From NCBI GenBank assembly GCA_030425385.1, contig JAUIAH010000004.1, positions 186,001 through 250,000 of the forward strand: a stretch of DNA of 64,000 nt, read 5' to 3'. The translations under genes and the position numbers were made by a program. The notes under the pieces are model-generated. The model was given only the letters and a program-made list of their open reading frames with translations, made no database searches and had not been told where the DNA came from. Positions 47,951 through 57,000 of this stretch are shown piece by piece (positions within the stretch are counted from its first letter, which is position 1; each line of letters opens with the position of its first letter). The stretch is from Verrucomicrobiia bacterium. GTDB taxonomy: Bacteria > Verrucomicrobiota > Verrucomicrobiia > Verrucomicrobiales > DEV007.

Positions 47951-50900
47951 CGCGTATTCGCACCCAGAGTGCCTCGCTGTCGTGACGGCCGATCATCCGA
48001 TGGTGCAGGGTGCGGTCGGGGAGGACCTCTCGCTGAGTCGTCTCGGGCAACCACCGGTGCCACGTTCGGAGATCTGAGGATACCTCGATGTCGAGTCTGC
48101 CTCCTACCGATTCCACATCAAGGAGGGTCCGGAAAGCGAGGGTGACCGTTTGCGAGGATGGATTCGGGGTGACGTCGATGGTGGGATGGTTCCCGAGCAC
48201 CACAGACAAGGGAGATGCCTGACCGCCGAGAGTCGCGGGCAATCGGTTCGGTTCACCCATTTGGGCGACGAGGGTGGGGTGGATGAGGAAATCGGAACTG
48301 GTCACGGTGTGATTCAATCCGTGGATGGCGAGAATGTTATAGCCGGGACGGAGATGACTTCGATACGCTTGGAGAGAGATGGGTTCTGGAGCTTCAAGCG
48401 TGCTTTCGTCAACAGCCCGGACGGCGGTGGAATTGGGACCGAGACCGTAAAGGGGGGCGTGTTGGCGATGAACTTCTTGCCCATTCAGGTAGACCACACA
48501 GCCGTCATCAGCGAGAAGGGTGAGATCCAGAGCGTGGATAGAGCGATGGTGCTCGATCCAGAAAGGGTAGCGAGCAAAGATGCTGGTATGTGCGAACTGG
48601 AAGCCAGTTTGAATATCGGTGTCAATGTGAGGCGAGAAGACCCCCGAAAGGTCGTAGCCAAGACCCTGCCCTCCCACGCGCCAATCAGCATCTTGAAAGT
48701 CTGCTAGACGCCATGAGGAATGGTAGAGATCTGGAGTGGGAAGCGTGTAGCGGGACGTGGATTCAGGACCAATCAGAGTGCGAGTGTTTGGGAAGACGTC
48801 GACAATCACGTCATCGTGTTGAATCAGGCTCGATCCCTCTAGCAGGTAGCGCATGACGTAGCGTCCCGATTGTGGGAATTGAATGGCTGTGTGAGGATCG
48901 TGAGGATCAAAGGTGGCGGCGCTGGGCCCTTCTAGCTGTTGCCAAGAAGCAGTTGGTGAGTCCCAAGGATTGAGGATCTCAACATCGGCACGCAGGGATG
49001 TTTCAAAGGCCGACAAGGTTTGATCGACGCCTGCTTCTAGCAGATGCCCCCTGAGATCGTACGCTTCCTGACTACCCACATGCACGGCGCAGCTATCCCA
49101 AGTCTGCGCGCCCACGGCGTCCGTGGCGAGGAGGCGAATCTGATAGGTGCCGGGAAGCTCGAACGTGACGTCGAAGTCTCCGCTATCCGTGACGCGCTGG
49201 GTCAGTTGAGAGCCTAGCGGACTCTCGGTGAGCTGCCATTGCCAGGTGACGGGAGGGGTGGACGTTTGCGATTCGTGGACCGTGGCTTGAAAGCGTAAGC
49301 CGGTTCCTACGGGGATACTCACGGACGGGGCCGAGGGGGAGGCGATCTCGGCGAGGCGTGGCATGACGAGACCGACGAGTTCAGGCATGACGAGGAAATC
49401 TGAGCTATCGATCTGGGCATTGAGGGCGTGGATGGCAAGCAAGTTCTCGCCGGCCTGCAGGACGCCTTGTGCTTCTGTAAGATCAAAGAGATCGAACAGA
49501 TTCGCTTCGCGCCCGGTAAGGGCAGGCGTGTCCCAGGACACGGGATCGGGAACATTGGCTCGAGCCACCTCGGAGCCATTCAGATACGCCACAAAGCCAT
49601 CATCGATTCGCATGCGCAGAAGGAGGGAAGAGAAATGGTTAGGGTCATCGACTTGAAAGGGGATGCGGACGTAGAGAGAGGGACTGGCATTCACCATCTG
49701 GGTGCCGACAGAAGTCGTGATCCACGATTCGTAGCCGCGTCCATCTTCGTAGCCGATCGGAAGAGCGCCCAGAGGCCAACTGCGGTCTGAATAGGAGCGC
49801 CGCATCCAGCTGTCTTGGTGGACGGTCGTGCGGGGAATGAAATAGCGTGCTACCGCATCCGTGGGAATGAGTGTGAGGCTATCGCCCGCCAACTGGATCG
49901 TGATGCGCTCCGTTTCCATCTGACCACTGGGATCACGGACTGTGTAGCGAAGGGACACTTGGCCGTCCGCTGTCGCATTGGCGGTGAAACGGACCTCACC
50001 TGTGGGACCGGAAGGACCCTCAATGATCTCCATGGTGCCTTTGTCAGGAGAGAAATTCTCGGCGTGCACCAGTTGGAAGGCCTGAGGGAAGGGGGCAAGA
50101 GCGCCGCCTTCTGGCCCTATCGATAGCGTTGGATTCCCCCGCATGCCGCCAAGCGAGCTGGGGATGTCATTGGTCATCGGCCACATTCGCAGAGGGCCTA
50201 GAGTGTGATGATGCCAGTAATGATCGGGCGTCGTCGCCAGAGAGCGTTGTTCATACTGGATCGCAAAGAATTGCGTGCCGACTCGGAACGAATCCGTTCC
50301 CTCCGCCGTCTCGCGGGCGCGGAGGAGGAGTTGATCAGGCGCATCGATGAGAAATTGGGCGTCTGCTTGTGAAGGGGGAATGAGCTTACCGGCTGCATCT
50401 GGCAGAAAGAGGGTCCGCGTTTCGCCGGGTGCAAGGGAAAGAGCCTGAGAAGGGCTTTCCGCACCGACTTGCACCGTGACCGATCCTTGGTGAAGCCAGC
50501 CGTGTCCTCCGTTGCCCACACTTCCACGAAGGGCGTAGCTGAACCACAACGGCCCCGAGTGACCGGTGTGAGGAGTGATGGTGATCATGGTGCCACTATG
50601 TGAGAGTCGCGCCGCTTGAGGTGGCCAAACGCTGCTTACCCCGTCGATACTGAGGGCCGCATTCCATTGCCCAAAGCGCACCTGATGAGCATCATTGGCG
50701 AGCACATCAATCGTGGTGGAAACGCCAACCGGGATCACGGCGAAATCGTTCTTGGCGAAGGGAATCTCTTCAGGATGACGCCAGGAGACACTCTCCTCTT
50801 CTAACACTGAGGCTGAGTGGTCGTAGATTTCGCGGGCGGAGGTTTGGCCACGGTTGAAATGGGATTCTGTGAAGAAATTGCGATCACCGCCCCCGTTGGC

Positions 50901-52010
50901 CTGGGCATTCATCAGGCCGCCCTGGGAATGATCAGCCCCGAGAGTGTGCCCGAGTTCGTGCGCCAAGGTAGCCCAACCGGTATGAGGAGCAATGACGCCT
51001 GCGCTATCGGAACGGCCAAGGGCACCCACATAGGCGAGCCCAAGGAGACTAGCAGGAAGGCCCTCTCCTACCTTGAAGGCCGCATCCCATTCGTAGGTAT
51101 TGCGAGGCCGATGCAGCGCCATCCAATCGACGAAATTGTCGAGCACATCGTCTGACGGGATCCGGGGAACGGCAGGATCATCTGGCATGAGGATGAGTTC
51201 TTGCAACCGGAGCTGAATGCCTAACTGATTCTCGTAGATGCTCGCGACATTGGCGACGCTGGCAAGCCACTGAGAAGCTTGAAGGCGGAGGGCTTCAGGG
51301 GCATTGGTTTCGGTCGTAGTGCGGTCGAGCACTAGCATTAAATGCAAAGGTCGCAATGAGAGGGCGTAGCGTTCGGTGGAGGGGACGGGATCTGTATAGC
51401 GTGAAGCCACGCCCGTCGCTGGTTCCAAGCCACCCTGAGCAGCAGTTCGCTGTGTGAGTGATAGGGAAAACGTCCTCACCAATGCGCGAGGAGCTCCGGA
51501 GAGCTCGCAGCGCCCATTGATGAGATCGCCGTTGGTGAACGTTGGCCGACTCCACTCCAGGCACTGCGCCTTCGCGTCCCCGAGACGCCATTGAGCCATG
51601 ATCTCTCCGCCGTTGTGAGATGGCCAGGAAGCGGTGTAGGCATCGCCAACGCGGGCGAGGTGCGCCGGGCGTGGACTGGTCCTGGTCGAAAGGGCCTCAA
51701 AGAGCCATCCACTGCAAATCTCGGCATCTTGAAGGCGTTGCGTTCCTAACTGAATGGCGAAACTTTCTGGTAGGGTCGCCGTGGGGCGGAGGATGAGTGT
51801 CTGCTCGGTCCCGTCTCCATTCGCGAAGACCATCGGCGCCTGCACCTGCGAGGAGGCAGTCGAAGCTCGCCGCGGGAGGATGGTGCTGGCGACAGAGGCA
51901 CTCTCGCCGAGCGTGGGGGGGGCGCTGCGTCGATCCATGGGAGATTGCACGACGAGGAGTCCGCCCAGGAGGAGGATGGGAAGGAGGCAACAGAGGCGGC
52001 GCCGCAGCAT
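47940..52010 (-). CDS. Secreted metzincin-type metallopeptidase with two jelly-roll modules
   Basis: 1356 residues from ATG 52010. I prefer this to ATG 52034 because a -35/-10 pair ends 6 nt before it and it gives a compact signal peptide (MLRRRLCCLLPILLLGG). The zinc motif HELGHTLGADH lies near residue 350, followed by the turn region GLMNAQ, as in M12B/reprolysin-like enzymes. A cadherin-like segment (about 435-545) and two jelly-roll modules with GFVAYLNGSEVARANVP and DGCVVYLNGQEVHR follow, with a PKD-like segment between them. The C-terminal region is beta-rich. The enzyme is probably exported and active outside the cell. It converges on miaA with an 11-nt overlap. Confidence 0.87.
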   Translation of the reverse strand: MLRRRLCCLLPILLLGGLLVVQSPMDRRSAPPTLGESASVASTILPRRASTASSQVQAPMVFANGDGTEQTLILRPTATLPESFAIQLGTQRLQDAEICSGWLFEALSTRTSPRPAHLARVGDAYTASWPSHNGGEIMAQWRLGDAKAQCLEWSRPTFTNGDLINGRCELSGAPRALVRTFSLSLTQRTAAQGGLEPATGVASRYTDPVPSTERYALSLRPLHLMLVLDRTTTETNAPEALRLQASQWLASVANVASIYENQLGIQLRLQELILMPDDPAVPRIPSDDVLDNFVDWMALHRPRNTYEWDAAFKVGEGLPASLLGLAYVGALGRSDSAGVIAPHTGWATLAHELGHTLGADHSQGGLMNAQANGGGDRNFFTESHFNRGQTSAREIYDHSASVLEEESVSWRHPEEIPFAKNDFAVIPVGVSTTIDVLANDAHQVRFGQWNAALSIDGVSSVWPPQAARLSHSGTMITITPHTGHSGPLWFSYALRGSVGNGGHGWLHQGSVTVQVGAESPSQALSLAPGETRTLFLPDAAGKLIPPSQADAQFLIDAPDQLLLRARETAEGTDSFRVGTQFFAIQYEQRSLATTPDHYWHHHTLGPLRMWPMTNDIPSSLGGMRGNPTLSIGPEGGALAPFPQAFQLVHAENFSPDKGTMEIIEGPSGPTGEVRFTANATADGQVSLRYTVRDPSGQMETERITIQLAGDSLTLIPTDAVARYFIPRTTVHQDSWMRRSYSDRSWPLGALPIGYEDGRGYESWITTSVGTQMVNASPSLYVRIPFQVDDPNHFSSLLLRMRIDDGFVAYLNGSEVARANVPDPVSWDTPALTGREANLFDLFDLTEAQGVLQAGENLLAIHALNAQIDSSDFLVMPELVGLVMPRLAEIASPSAPSVSIPVGTGLRFQATVHESQTSTPPVTWQWQLTESPLGSQLTQRVTDSGDFDVTFELPGTYQIRLLATDAVGAQTWDSCAVHVGSQEAYDLRGHLLEAGVDQTLSAFETSLRADVEILNPWDSPTASWQQLEGPSAATFDPHDPHTAIQFPQSGRYVMRYLLEGSSLIQHDDVIVDVFPNTRTLIGPESTSRYTLPTPDLYHSSWRLADFQDADWRVGGQGLGYDLSGVFSPHIDTDIQTGFQFAHTSIFARYPFWIEHHRSIHALDLTLLADDGCVVYLNGQEVHRQHAPLYGLGPNSTAVRAVDESTLEAPEPISLQAYRSHLRPGYNILAIHGLNHTVTSSDFLIHPTLVAQMGEPNRLPATLGGQASPLSVVLGNHPTIDVTPNPSSQTVTLAFRTLLDVESVGGRLDIEVSSDLRTWHRWLPETTQREVLPDRTLHHRMIGRHDSEALWVRIRVSF

Positions 52011-52016
52011 GCGATC

Positions 52017-52045
52017 ACTATGCCTGGCGGCCATTGAGAAGGCAA
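52017..52045 (-). promoter_or_regulatory. Promoter of the metzincin gene, predicted leaderless
   Basis: On the minus strand TTGCCT (52040-52045) and CATAGT (52017-52022) are 17 nt apart. Six bases separate the -10 from ATG 52010; the ATG at 52034 would lie inside the promoter. Confidence 0.55.
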
Positions 52046-52095
52046 TGCCGGGATCGTCTGGCGAACGTGGCGGCTATGCGAGAAAGGTGCGTCCT

Positions 52096-52123
52096 TTGAA
52101 TTGCCTCGCCAACGCGCTACCTT
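52096..52123 (+). promoter_or_regulatory. Candidate promoter of the second LTD/CotH gene
   Basis: TTGAAT (52096-52101) and TACCTT (52118-52123) are 16 nt apart. Transcription would start near 52130, after the ATG at 52125 but before the ATG at 52149. Confidence 0.45.
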
Positions 52124-52148
52124 CATGAATATACCCCTCCAACGCCCT

Positions 52149-55100
52149 ATGAAACTCTGCCCACCATTTCTCGCACTTCTGCTCGTTGCTCAGGCGACCA
52201 TGGCCCAGGTCGTCATCAATGAGATCCATTACGATCCCGCAGATAAAACGGAGCATTCAGAGTTCATTGAATTGGTGAATGTGGGAGAGAGCGCTGTTGA
52301 TTTGGCGGGGTGGTATTTCTCGGATGGATTCACCTACACGTTTCCTGAGGGGGCCACTCTTGAGCCAGGAGCATTCCTTATTCTAGCACAAAACGAATCC
52401 GGGTATCAGCGCAAGTTCGGGTCGATCTTCGCCGGTGGCTTACAAGCCTTCGGACAGTTTGAATCAGGGGCTCTTTCTAACGAAGGGGAGCGGATTCGAT
52501 TGCGAGATGCGGCAGGTACGGTGATCGATGCCGTCAATTATCAAGCTACCTTTCCGTGGCCGATCGCGCCCCAAGGGGAATCGGTCCAAGCGAATGGTGA
52601 TGGAGTCTCCATGGAATTGATCCATCCATCTTTGGACAATGATTTGGCGGGTAGTTGGCGAGCGGGCAGCGTGCCTACACCCGGAAAGCAGAATTCTATC
52701 TATCAAGAACTTGGAAAGGTGCCCCCACACATTCGCCAAGTGAAGCACGAACCCGAAGCGCCGACATCTTCCGATGAAGTGGTTATTTCAGTTAAAGTGA
52801 CTGATCCCGATGGCGTCGCGTCGGTGTCGTTGAGTTACCAACATGTGCCACCGGGAAGCTATATTCGCGTCACGGACGCCGAGTATGAAACTCAATGGGA
52901 GACGCTTGAGATGCACGATCATGGTGAGGCGCCCGATGCGATGGCTGAGGATGGGATCTATTCGGTCACCATGCCTGAGGCCCTGCGCCAGCATCGGCAT
53001 TTGATTCGTTATCGCATCCAGGCAAGCGATACTTTGGGAAATGCATTGCAAGTGCCCTATAGCGATGATCCTCAGCCCAACTTCGCCTATTTCGTCTACG
53101 ACGGCGTGCCTGGCTGGGAAGGAGCGGTTGAGCCAGGGGAAACTCCTACAATCAGCTTCAGTGCGGAAACCATGAATTCGATTGCGGTGTATCACCTCAT
53201 CGCCACGAATGCCGATATCGAAGCGCAGCAATGGGGCGGTGCCGACCGCGAGTGGTATGGAACCTTGGTTGTTGACGATACGGTGTATGATCACATGACC
53301 TTCTCAAAACGAGGCCGGGCTTCGCGTGGTCAGGTAGGCAAAGAGAAATGGGACTGGAACTTCAATCGAGGCCATCGATTTCAAGGCCGAGACAATTATG
53401 GGCGGCCCTATGACGTGAAGTGGCGGGAGATCAATGTCTTGCCGGGTACCAATCCTTGGTGGCGGAACGATGTGAGCACGGATGGAACCATCTTGAATGA
53501 GGCGGTGGGCTTCCGATTGCATGAGTTGATTGGCTCGTTGGCGGCGAATACGAACTACTTCATCATGCGCGTCATCGACGATGCGGCGGAAGCGCCCAGC
53601 AACCAGTACGAAGGCGATCTCTGGGGGCTCTATGTCGCGATCCAAGATCCTGATAGCCGCTTCATCCGCGAGCGTGGATTGCCTGATGGCAATGTCTACA
53701 ATTGGCACACGGGCGGTGACATTCATAAGAATCAGGGGGCAAATAGCGTGACGGATGGTTCGGATCAACGGGAGTTTAAGAATCAACTTCGCGCCAGCAC
53801 CTCCTTAGAATGGTGGCAGGCGAATTTGAATTTCGACGCTTATTTCGCCTTTAATTGCGGAAACCTAATGATCAATAACTCGGACATGCGTCCCGGCGAT
53901 AATATGATGTCCTATTATCATCCAGATGGGCAATGCTATCCGATTCCGTGGGACCTTGATCTGACCTTTGAGGATGCACCGCATTTGGGGCGGGGGGATA
54001 CCTCTGCCTGGGAGCGTCTCTATCATGTGCTGAATCACGAAGAGGTCGATGTGCTTTACCAGAATCGCATTCGCGAAATTCTTTCGCTACTCTTGAATCG
54101 CCAGCAATCGAGCATGTTGGTGGATGAATACGCGCGCTGGGTATGGGTTGATGTGCCGCAGAGTGATCGATTGGCGATCGTGTCGATTGGTAAGGACGGG
54201 AGCGATGCGGTGCTCACGACGGCGGAGCCTCATGGCTTCGCCACCGGCGATATCGTCAGTGTGGAAGGCGTTGATGCCGCCGTCTATAATGGGGATCACG
54301 TAATCACGGTCGTATCCGATACCGAGTTCAGTTATCGCTCAAACATCTTTGCGCCGACGCCGACCGGGGAGCAGATCGTCGCCTACAAATCGCCAGAGAC
54401 GAAGCCTCTGGTGCTCATGGATCAAGCGAAGTGGGATCATCATCCGCGTAAGCGGAAGAAAGGCATCTATTATGCGAACATGCCTGGGAACGACGCTGAG
54501 GATTTCAAGGGGTATCAGCGCATGATGAAAGACTTCATTGCTCCAGGAGGTTACGGCTATGAGTTGCTCGCCTCCCATTCAGATGATGCGGATGCTCCAG
54601 ACAAGCCTACCATCACGTATGTTGGAGACAGTGGCTATGCCGTGGATGCGCTCACGTTTGAAGTGAGTTCATTCTCAGGAGGAAGCCTCTTTAATCAGCA
54701 AAGCTTTGCCGCGGTGCAATGGCGCTTGGCCGAAACGACGAATCCCTCCTTGCCAGAGTTTGATCCGACAGAGCCGCGCGTCTACGAGATCGACGCCGAT
54801 TGGCAAAGTGATGAAATCGCGCCGTTTGAAAGTACTATGATCATACCTGCGGGCCTTTCTCGGCCCGGGAGGCACTACCGAGTGCGTGCGCGCATGAAGA
54901 ATACGGCAGGCCATTGGAGTCTATGGTCCGATCCCGTGGAGTTTGTGGCTGCTGCGCCTGACATTGCCCTCTACGAGGAACAATTGCAGATTAGTGAGAT
55001 CATGTATCATCCGCGTGAGGCAACCGCTGCCGAGCGCGCGTTGGGCTATGATGATGGAGATTTCGAGTTCATTGAATTGTGGAATTCAGGAGCCACGGCC

Positions 55101-55880
55101 CTTGATTTGACCCAGGTGCGATTCACCAAAGGCGTGGATTTCGACTTCGGGGGAAGTGCGATTGAGCAATTGGATGCCGACGCGCGTGTGCTTATTGTCA
55201 GTCATTTAGAGGCATTCACTTATCGCTATGGCGAAGGATTGCCGGTGGCGGGGGCCTATAGTGGGCAATTGAGCAATGGCGGCGAGCGATTGAAATTGGC
55301 TTATGGCGCTGGGACAGCGATTCGTGATTTCGATTATGATGATGGTGGCTCCTGGGCCGTGGACGCCGATGGCGCAGGGTATTCATTGGTGGGACCGCTA
55401 GGGCAAGGAGATAAGGATCTCGGTGACGGCACGTTGTGGACGATTAGTGCTCGGGTAGATGGATCGCCAGGGGGGGCGGAGCCAGAAGGTGGTGGTATAG
55501 CCCTGTACGCGCAATGGCGTTTGGCAACGTTTGGAGAGGACGCGCAGGACGCCACGGCGGCCGCGGAAGCGGATCCAGATGGCGACGGTCGAGTGAATTG
55601 GGTGGAATACGCATTTCATGGAGACCCACTGAAAGCTGATCCTGTGCTCGCAACGGTGCGTTCGGTGAACCAGGAAGTGATTTATCGGCACGCTACCGTT
55701 CGAGGAGATGACGTGACTTATGGTGTGCAGCGATCGGGAAACCTGGTGGATTGGGAGAGTGTGACTCCATTGGGTATTGAGACGGGAGCCGATTGGAGCG
55801 AGTGGCGATTGGAATCCTCGGATCAGGCCACGTTTCTGCGGTTGCACGTCACTTTCGATCCCGCTTTAATGGCTCCATGA
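52149..55880 (+). CDS. Secreted lamin-tail/CotH kinase-like protein
   Basis: 1243 residues from ATG 52149; ATG 52125 lies upstream of the predicted transcription start. Signal peptide MKLCPPFLALLLVAQATMAQ. A lamin-tail domain (about 21-160; INEIHYDP, FIELVNVG) and an Ig/Fn3-like linker precede the CotH-like domain (about 330-830; RGRASRGQ, IPWDLDLTFED near 600). This CotH region carries an insertion around 650-720. A second lamin-tail domain starts near 940 (ISEIMYHP, FIELWNSG). A Verrucomicrobiota-type tail with an EF-hand-like loop (DPDGDGRVNWVEYAF) closes the protein. The sialidase-like gene begins inside its stop codon (ATGA), so the two are translationally coupled. Confidence 0.88.
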   Translation: MKLCPPFLALLLVAQATMAQVVINEIHYDPADKTEHSEFIELVNVGESAVDLAGWYFSDGFTYTFPEGATLEPGAFLILAQNESGYQRKFGSIFAGGLQAFGQFESGALSNEGERIRLRDAAGTVIDAVNYQATFPWPIAPQGESVQANGDGVSMELIHPSLDNDLAGSWRAGSVPTPGKQNSIYQELGKVPPHIRQVKHEPEAPTSSDEVVISVKVTDPDGVASVSLSYQHVPPGSYIRVTDAEYETQWETLEMHDHGEAPDAMAEDGIYSVTMPEALRQHRHLIRYRIQASDTLGNALQVPYSDDPQPNFAYFVYDGVPGWEGAVEPGETPTISFSAETMNSIAVYHLIATNADIEAQQWGGADREWYGTLVVDDTVYDHMTFSKRGRASRGQVGKEKWDWNFNRGHRFQGRDNYGRPYDVKWREINVLPGTNPWWRNDVSTDGTILNEAVGFRLHELIGSLAANTNYFIMRVIDDAAEAPSNQYEGDLWGLYVAIQDPDSRFIRERGLPDGNVYNWHTGGDIHKNQGANSVTDGSDQREFKNQLRASTSLEWWQANLNFDAYFAFNCGNLMINNSDMRPGDNMMSYYHPDGQCYPIPWDLDLTFEDAPHLGRGDTSAWERLYHVLNHEEVDVLYQNRIREILSLLLNRQQSSMLVDEYARWVWVDVPQSDRLAIVSIGKDGSDAVLTTAEPHGFATGDIVSVEGVDAAVYNGDHVITVVSDTEFSYRSNIFAPTPTGEQIVAYKSPETKPLVLMDQAKWDHHPRKRKKGIYYANMPGNDAEDFKGYQRMMKDFIAPGGYGYELLASHSDDADAPDKPTITYVGDSGYAVDALTFEVSSFSGGSLFNQQSFAAVQWRLAETTNPSLPEFDPTEPRVYEIDADWQSDEIAPFESTMIIPAGLSRPGRHYRVRARMKNTAGHWSLWSDPVEFVAAAPDIALYEEQLQISEIMYHPREATAAERALGYDDGDFEFIELWNSGATALDLTQVRFTKGVDFDFGGSAIEQLDADARVLIVSHLEAFTYRYGEGLPVAGAYSGQLSNGGERLKLAYGAGTAIRDFDYDDGGSWAVDADGAGYSLVGPLGQGDKDLGDGTLWTISARVDGSPGGAEPEGGGIALYAQWRLATFGEDAQDATAAAEADPDGDGRVNWVEYAFHGDPLKADPVLATVRSVNQEVIYRHATVRGDDVTYGVQRSGNLVDWESVTPLGIETGADWSEWRLESSDQATFLRLHVTFDPALMAP

Positions 55881-56932
55881 AGTCATGCTGGTTTGCATTA
55901 TTCTGGTGCCTCCTGGTGACCAACGTTCCGGGAGAAATCACCATTTCCCGTGTCTTTGGCCCGGAAGTGAAGACGGGCGATTACAAGCATCCGTCCTGCC
56001 TCACCCAGTTGGCGAATGGTGATCTCTATCTGGCCTATTATGGAGGAGCGGGAGAATATGCCAATAGCACGCAAGTGTATGGGGCACGATTGGCGGTGGG
56101 CTCTGACACATGGACCACGCCGGAGGTCATTGCTAGCAACCCATTCAAGTCGTTGGGGAATCCCGTCGTGTGGCAGGCGCCGGATGAGGTGCTGTGGCTC
56201 TTCTACGTGACGCGATTTGGCGAAACCTGGTCAACCTCTCGGATCAAAGGTAAGATCTCGCGCGATGGCGGCAAGACGTGGTCAGACTCCTTTCTTGTCA
56301 CCTGGGAGGAAGGCACCATGGTGCGGAATCAGCCGATCGTCTTGAGTGATGGGGACTATCTCTTGCCTATTTATCACGAAACGGGAGCCGATACCGAGTT
56401 CACGGGATCGGATTCCACTTCACGTTTTCTCAGATACACGCCGGGCGATACCGTCTGGCGAGAGGCGGGTAAGATCGTTTCTCCCAAGGGGAACATTCAA
56501 CCGGGTGTCGTGGAGGTGTCTCCAGGACATTTGTTAGCCTTCTGCCGTCGTTGCGGAGACTATGAACCCACGGACGATGGCTGGACGGTCACGGCGCGTT
56601 CCGATGATGGGGGCAAGTCCTGGTCGGAAGGCACAGACTCGTCTTTTCCAAATCCTAACAGTGCGTTGGATTTCAAGAAACTTGCCAATGGGCATCTCAT
56701 CCTGATCTACAACGATCACATGTATGAGCGCTCGCCCTTGACGATCGCGCTCTCCACCGATGGTGGCAAGACCTTCCCCCACAAGCGCAATCTCGTGGAG
56801 GGTGAAGGATCCTACGCCTACCCAACGGCGATCCAGACCGAGGATGGCAAGATTCATGTTCTCTTCACTTCCGATGAGCGGACGGTGATCCGACACGCCG
56901 TCCTGGAGGAGCGCGATTTGCTGGAGAAATGA
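55877..56932 (+). CDS. Secreted sialidase-like (BNR/Asp-box) protein
   Basis: 351 residues from ATG 55877, coupled to the preceding stop. Signal peptide MKSCWFALFWCLLVTNVPGE. Asp boxes of a six-bladed propeller are visible: SRDGGKTWSD, SDDGGKSWSE and STDGGKTFPH. The first blade (KTGDYKHPSCLTQLANGDLYLAYYGG, core LANGDLYLAYYGG) is typical of the BNR_2 family found beside sulfatases and glycan-degrading genes. Activity on sialic acid is not shown; members include sialidases, glycosidases and lyases. Coupling to the CotH protein suggests joint export. Confidence 0.82.
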   Translation: MKSCWFALFWCLLVTNVPGEITISRVFGPEVKTGDYKHPSCLTQLANGDLYLAYYGGAGEYANSTQVYGARLAVGSDTWTTPEVIASNPFKSLGNPVVWQAPDEVLWLFYVTRFGETWSTSRIKGKISRDGGKTWSDSFLVTWEEGTMVRNQPIVLSDGDYLLPIYHETGADTEFTGSDSTSRFLRYTPGDTVWREAGKIVSPKGNIQPGVVEVSPGHLLAFCRRCGDYEPTDDGWTVTARSDDGGKSWSEGTDSSFPNPNSALDFKKLANGHLILIYNDHMYERSPLTIALSTDGGKTFPHKRNLVEGEGSYAYPTAIQTEDGKIHVLFTSDERTVIRHAVLEERDLLEK

Positions 56933-56964
56933 GGATGGCGGCCCGCCGCTTAGCGCCATTAAAC

Positions 56965-56992
56965 TTGCGGAAACGCTAAATTTCCTTACCTT
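56965..56992 (+). promoter_or_regulatory. Promoter of the coiled-coil/TPR gene, predicted leaderless
   Basis: TTGCGG (56965-56970) and TACCTT (56987-56992) are 16 nt apart. The ATG at 57001 lies 8 nt after the -10. Confidence 0.5.
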
Positions 56993-57000
56993 TCGTGAGC

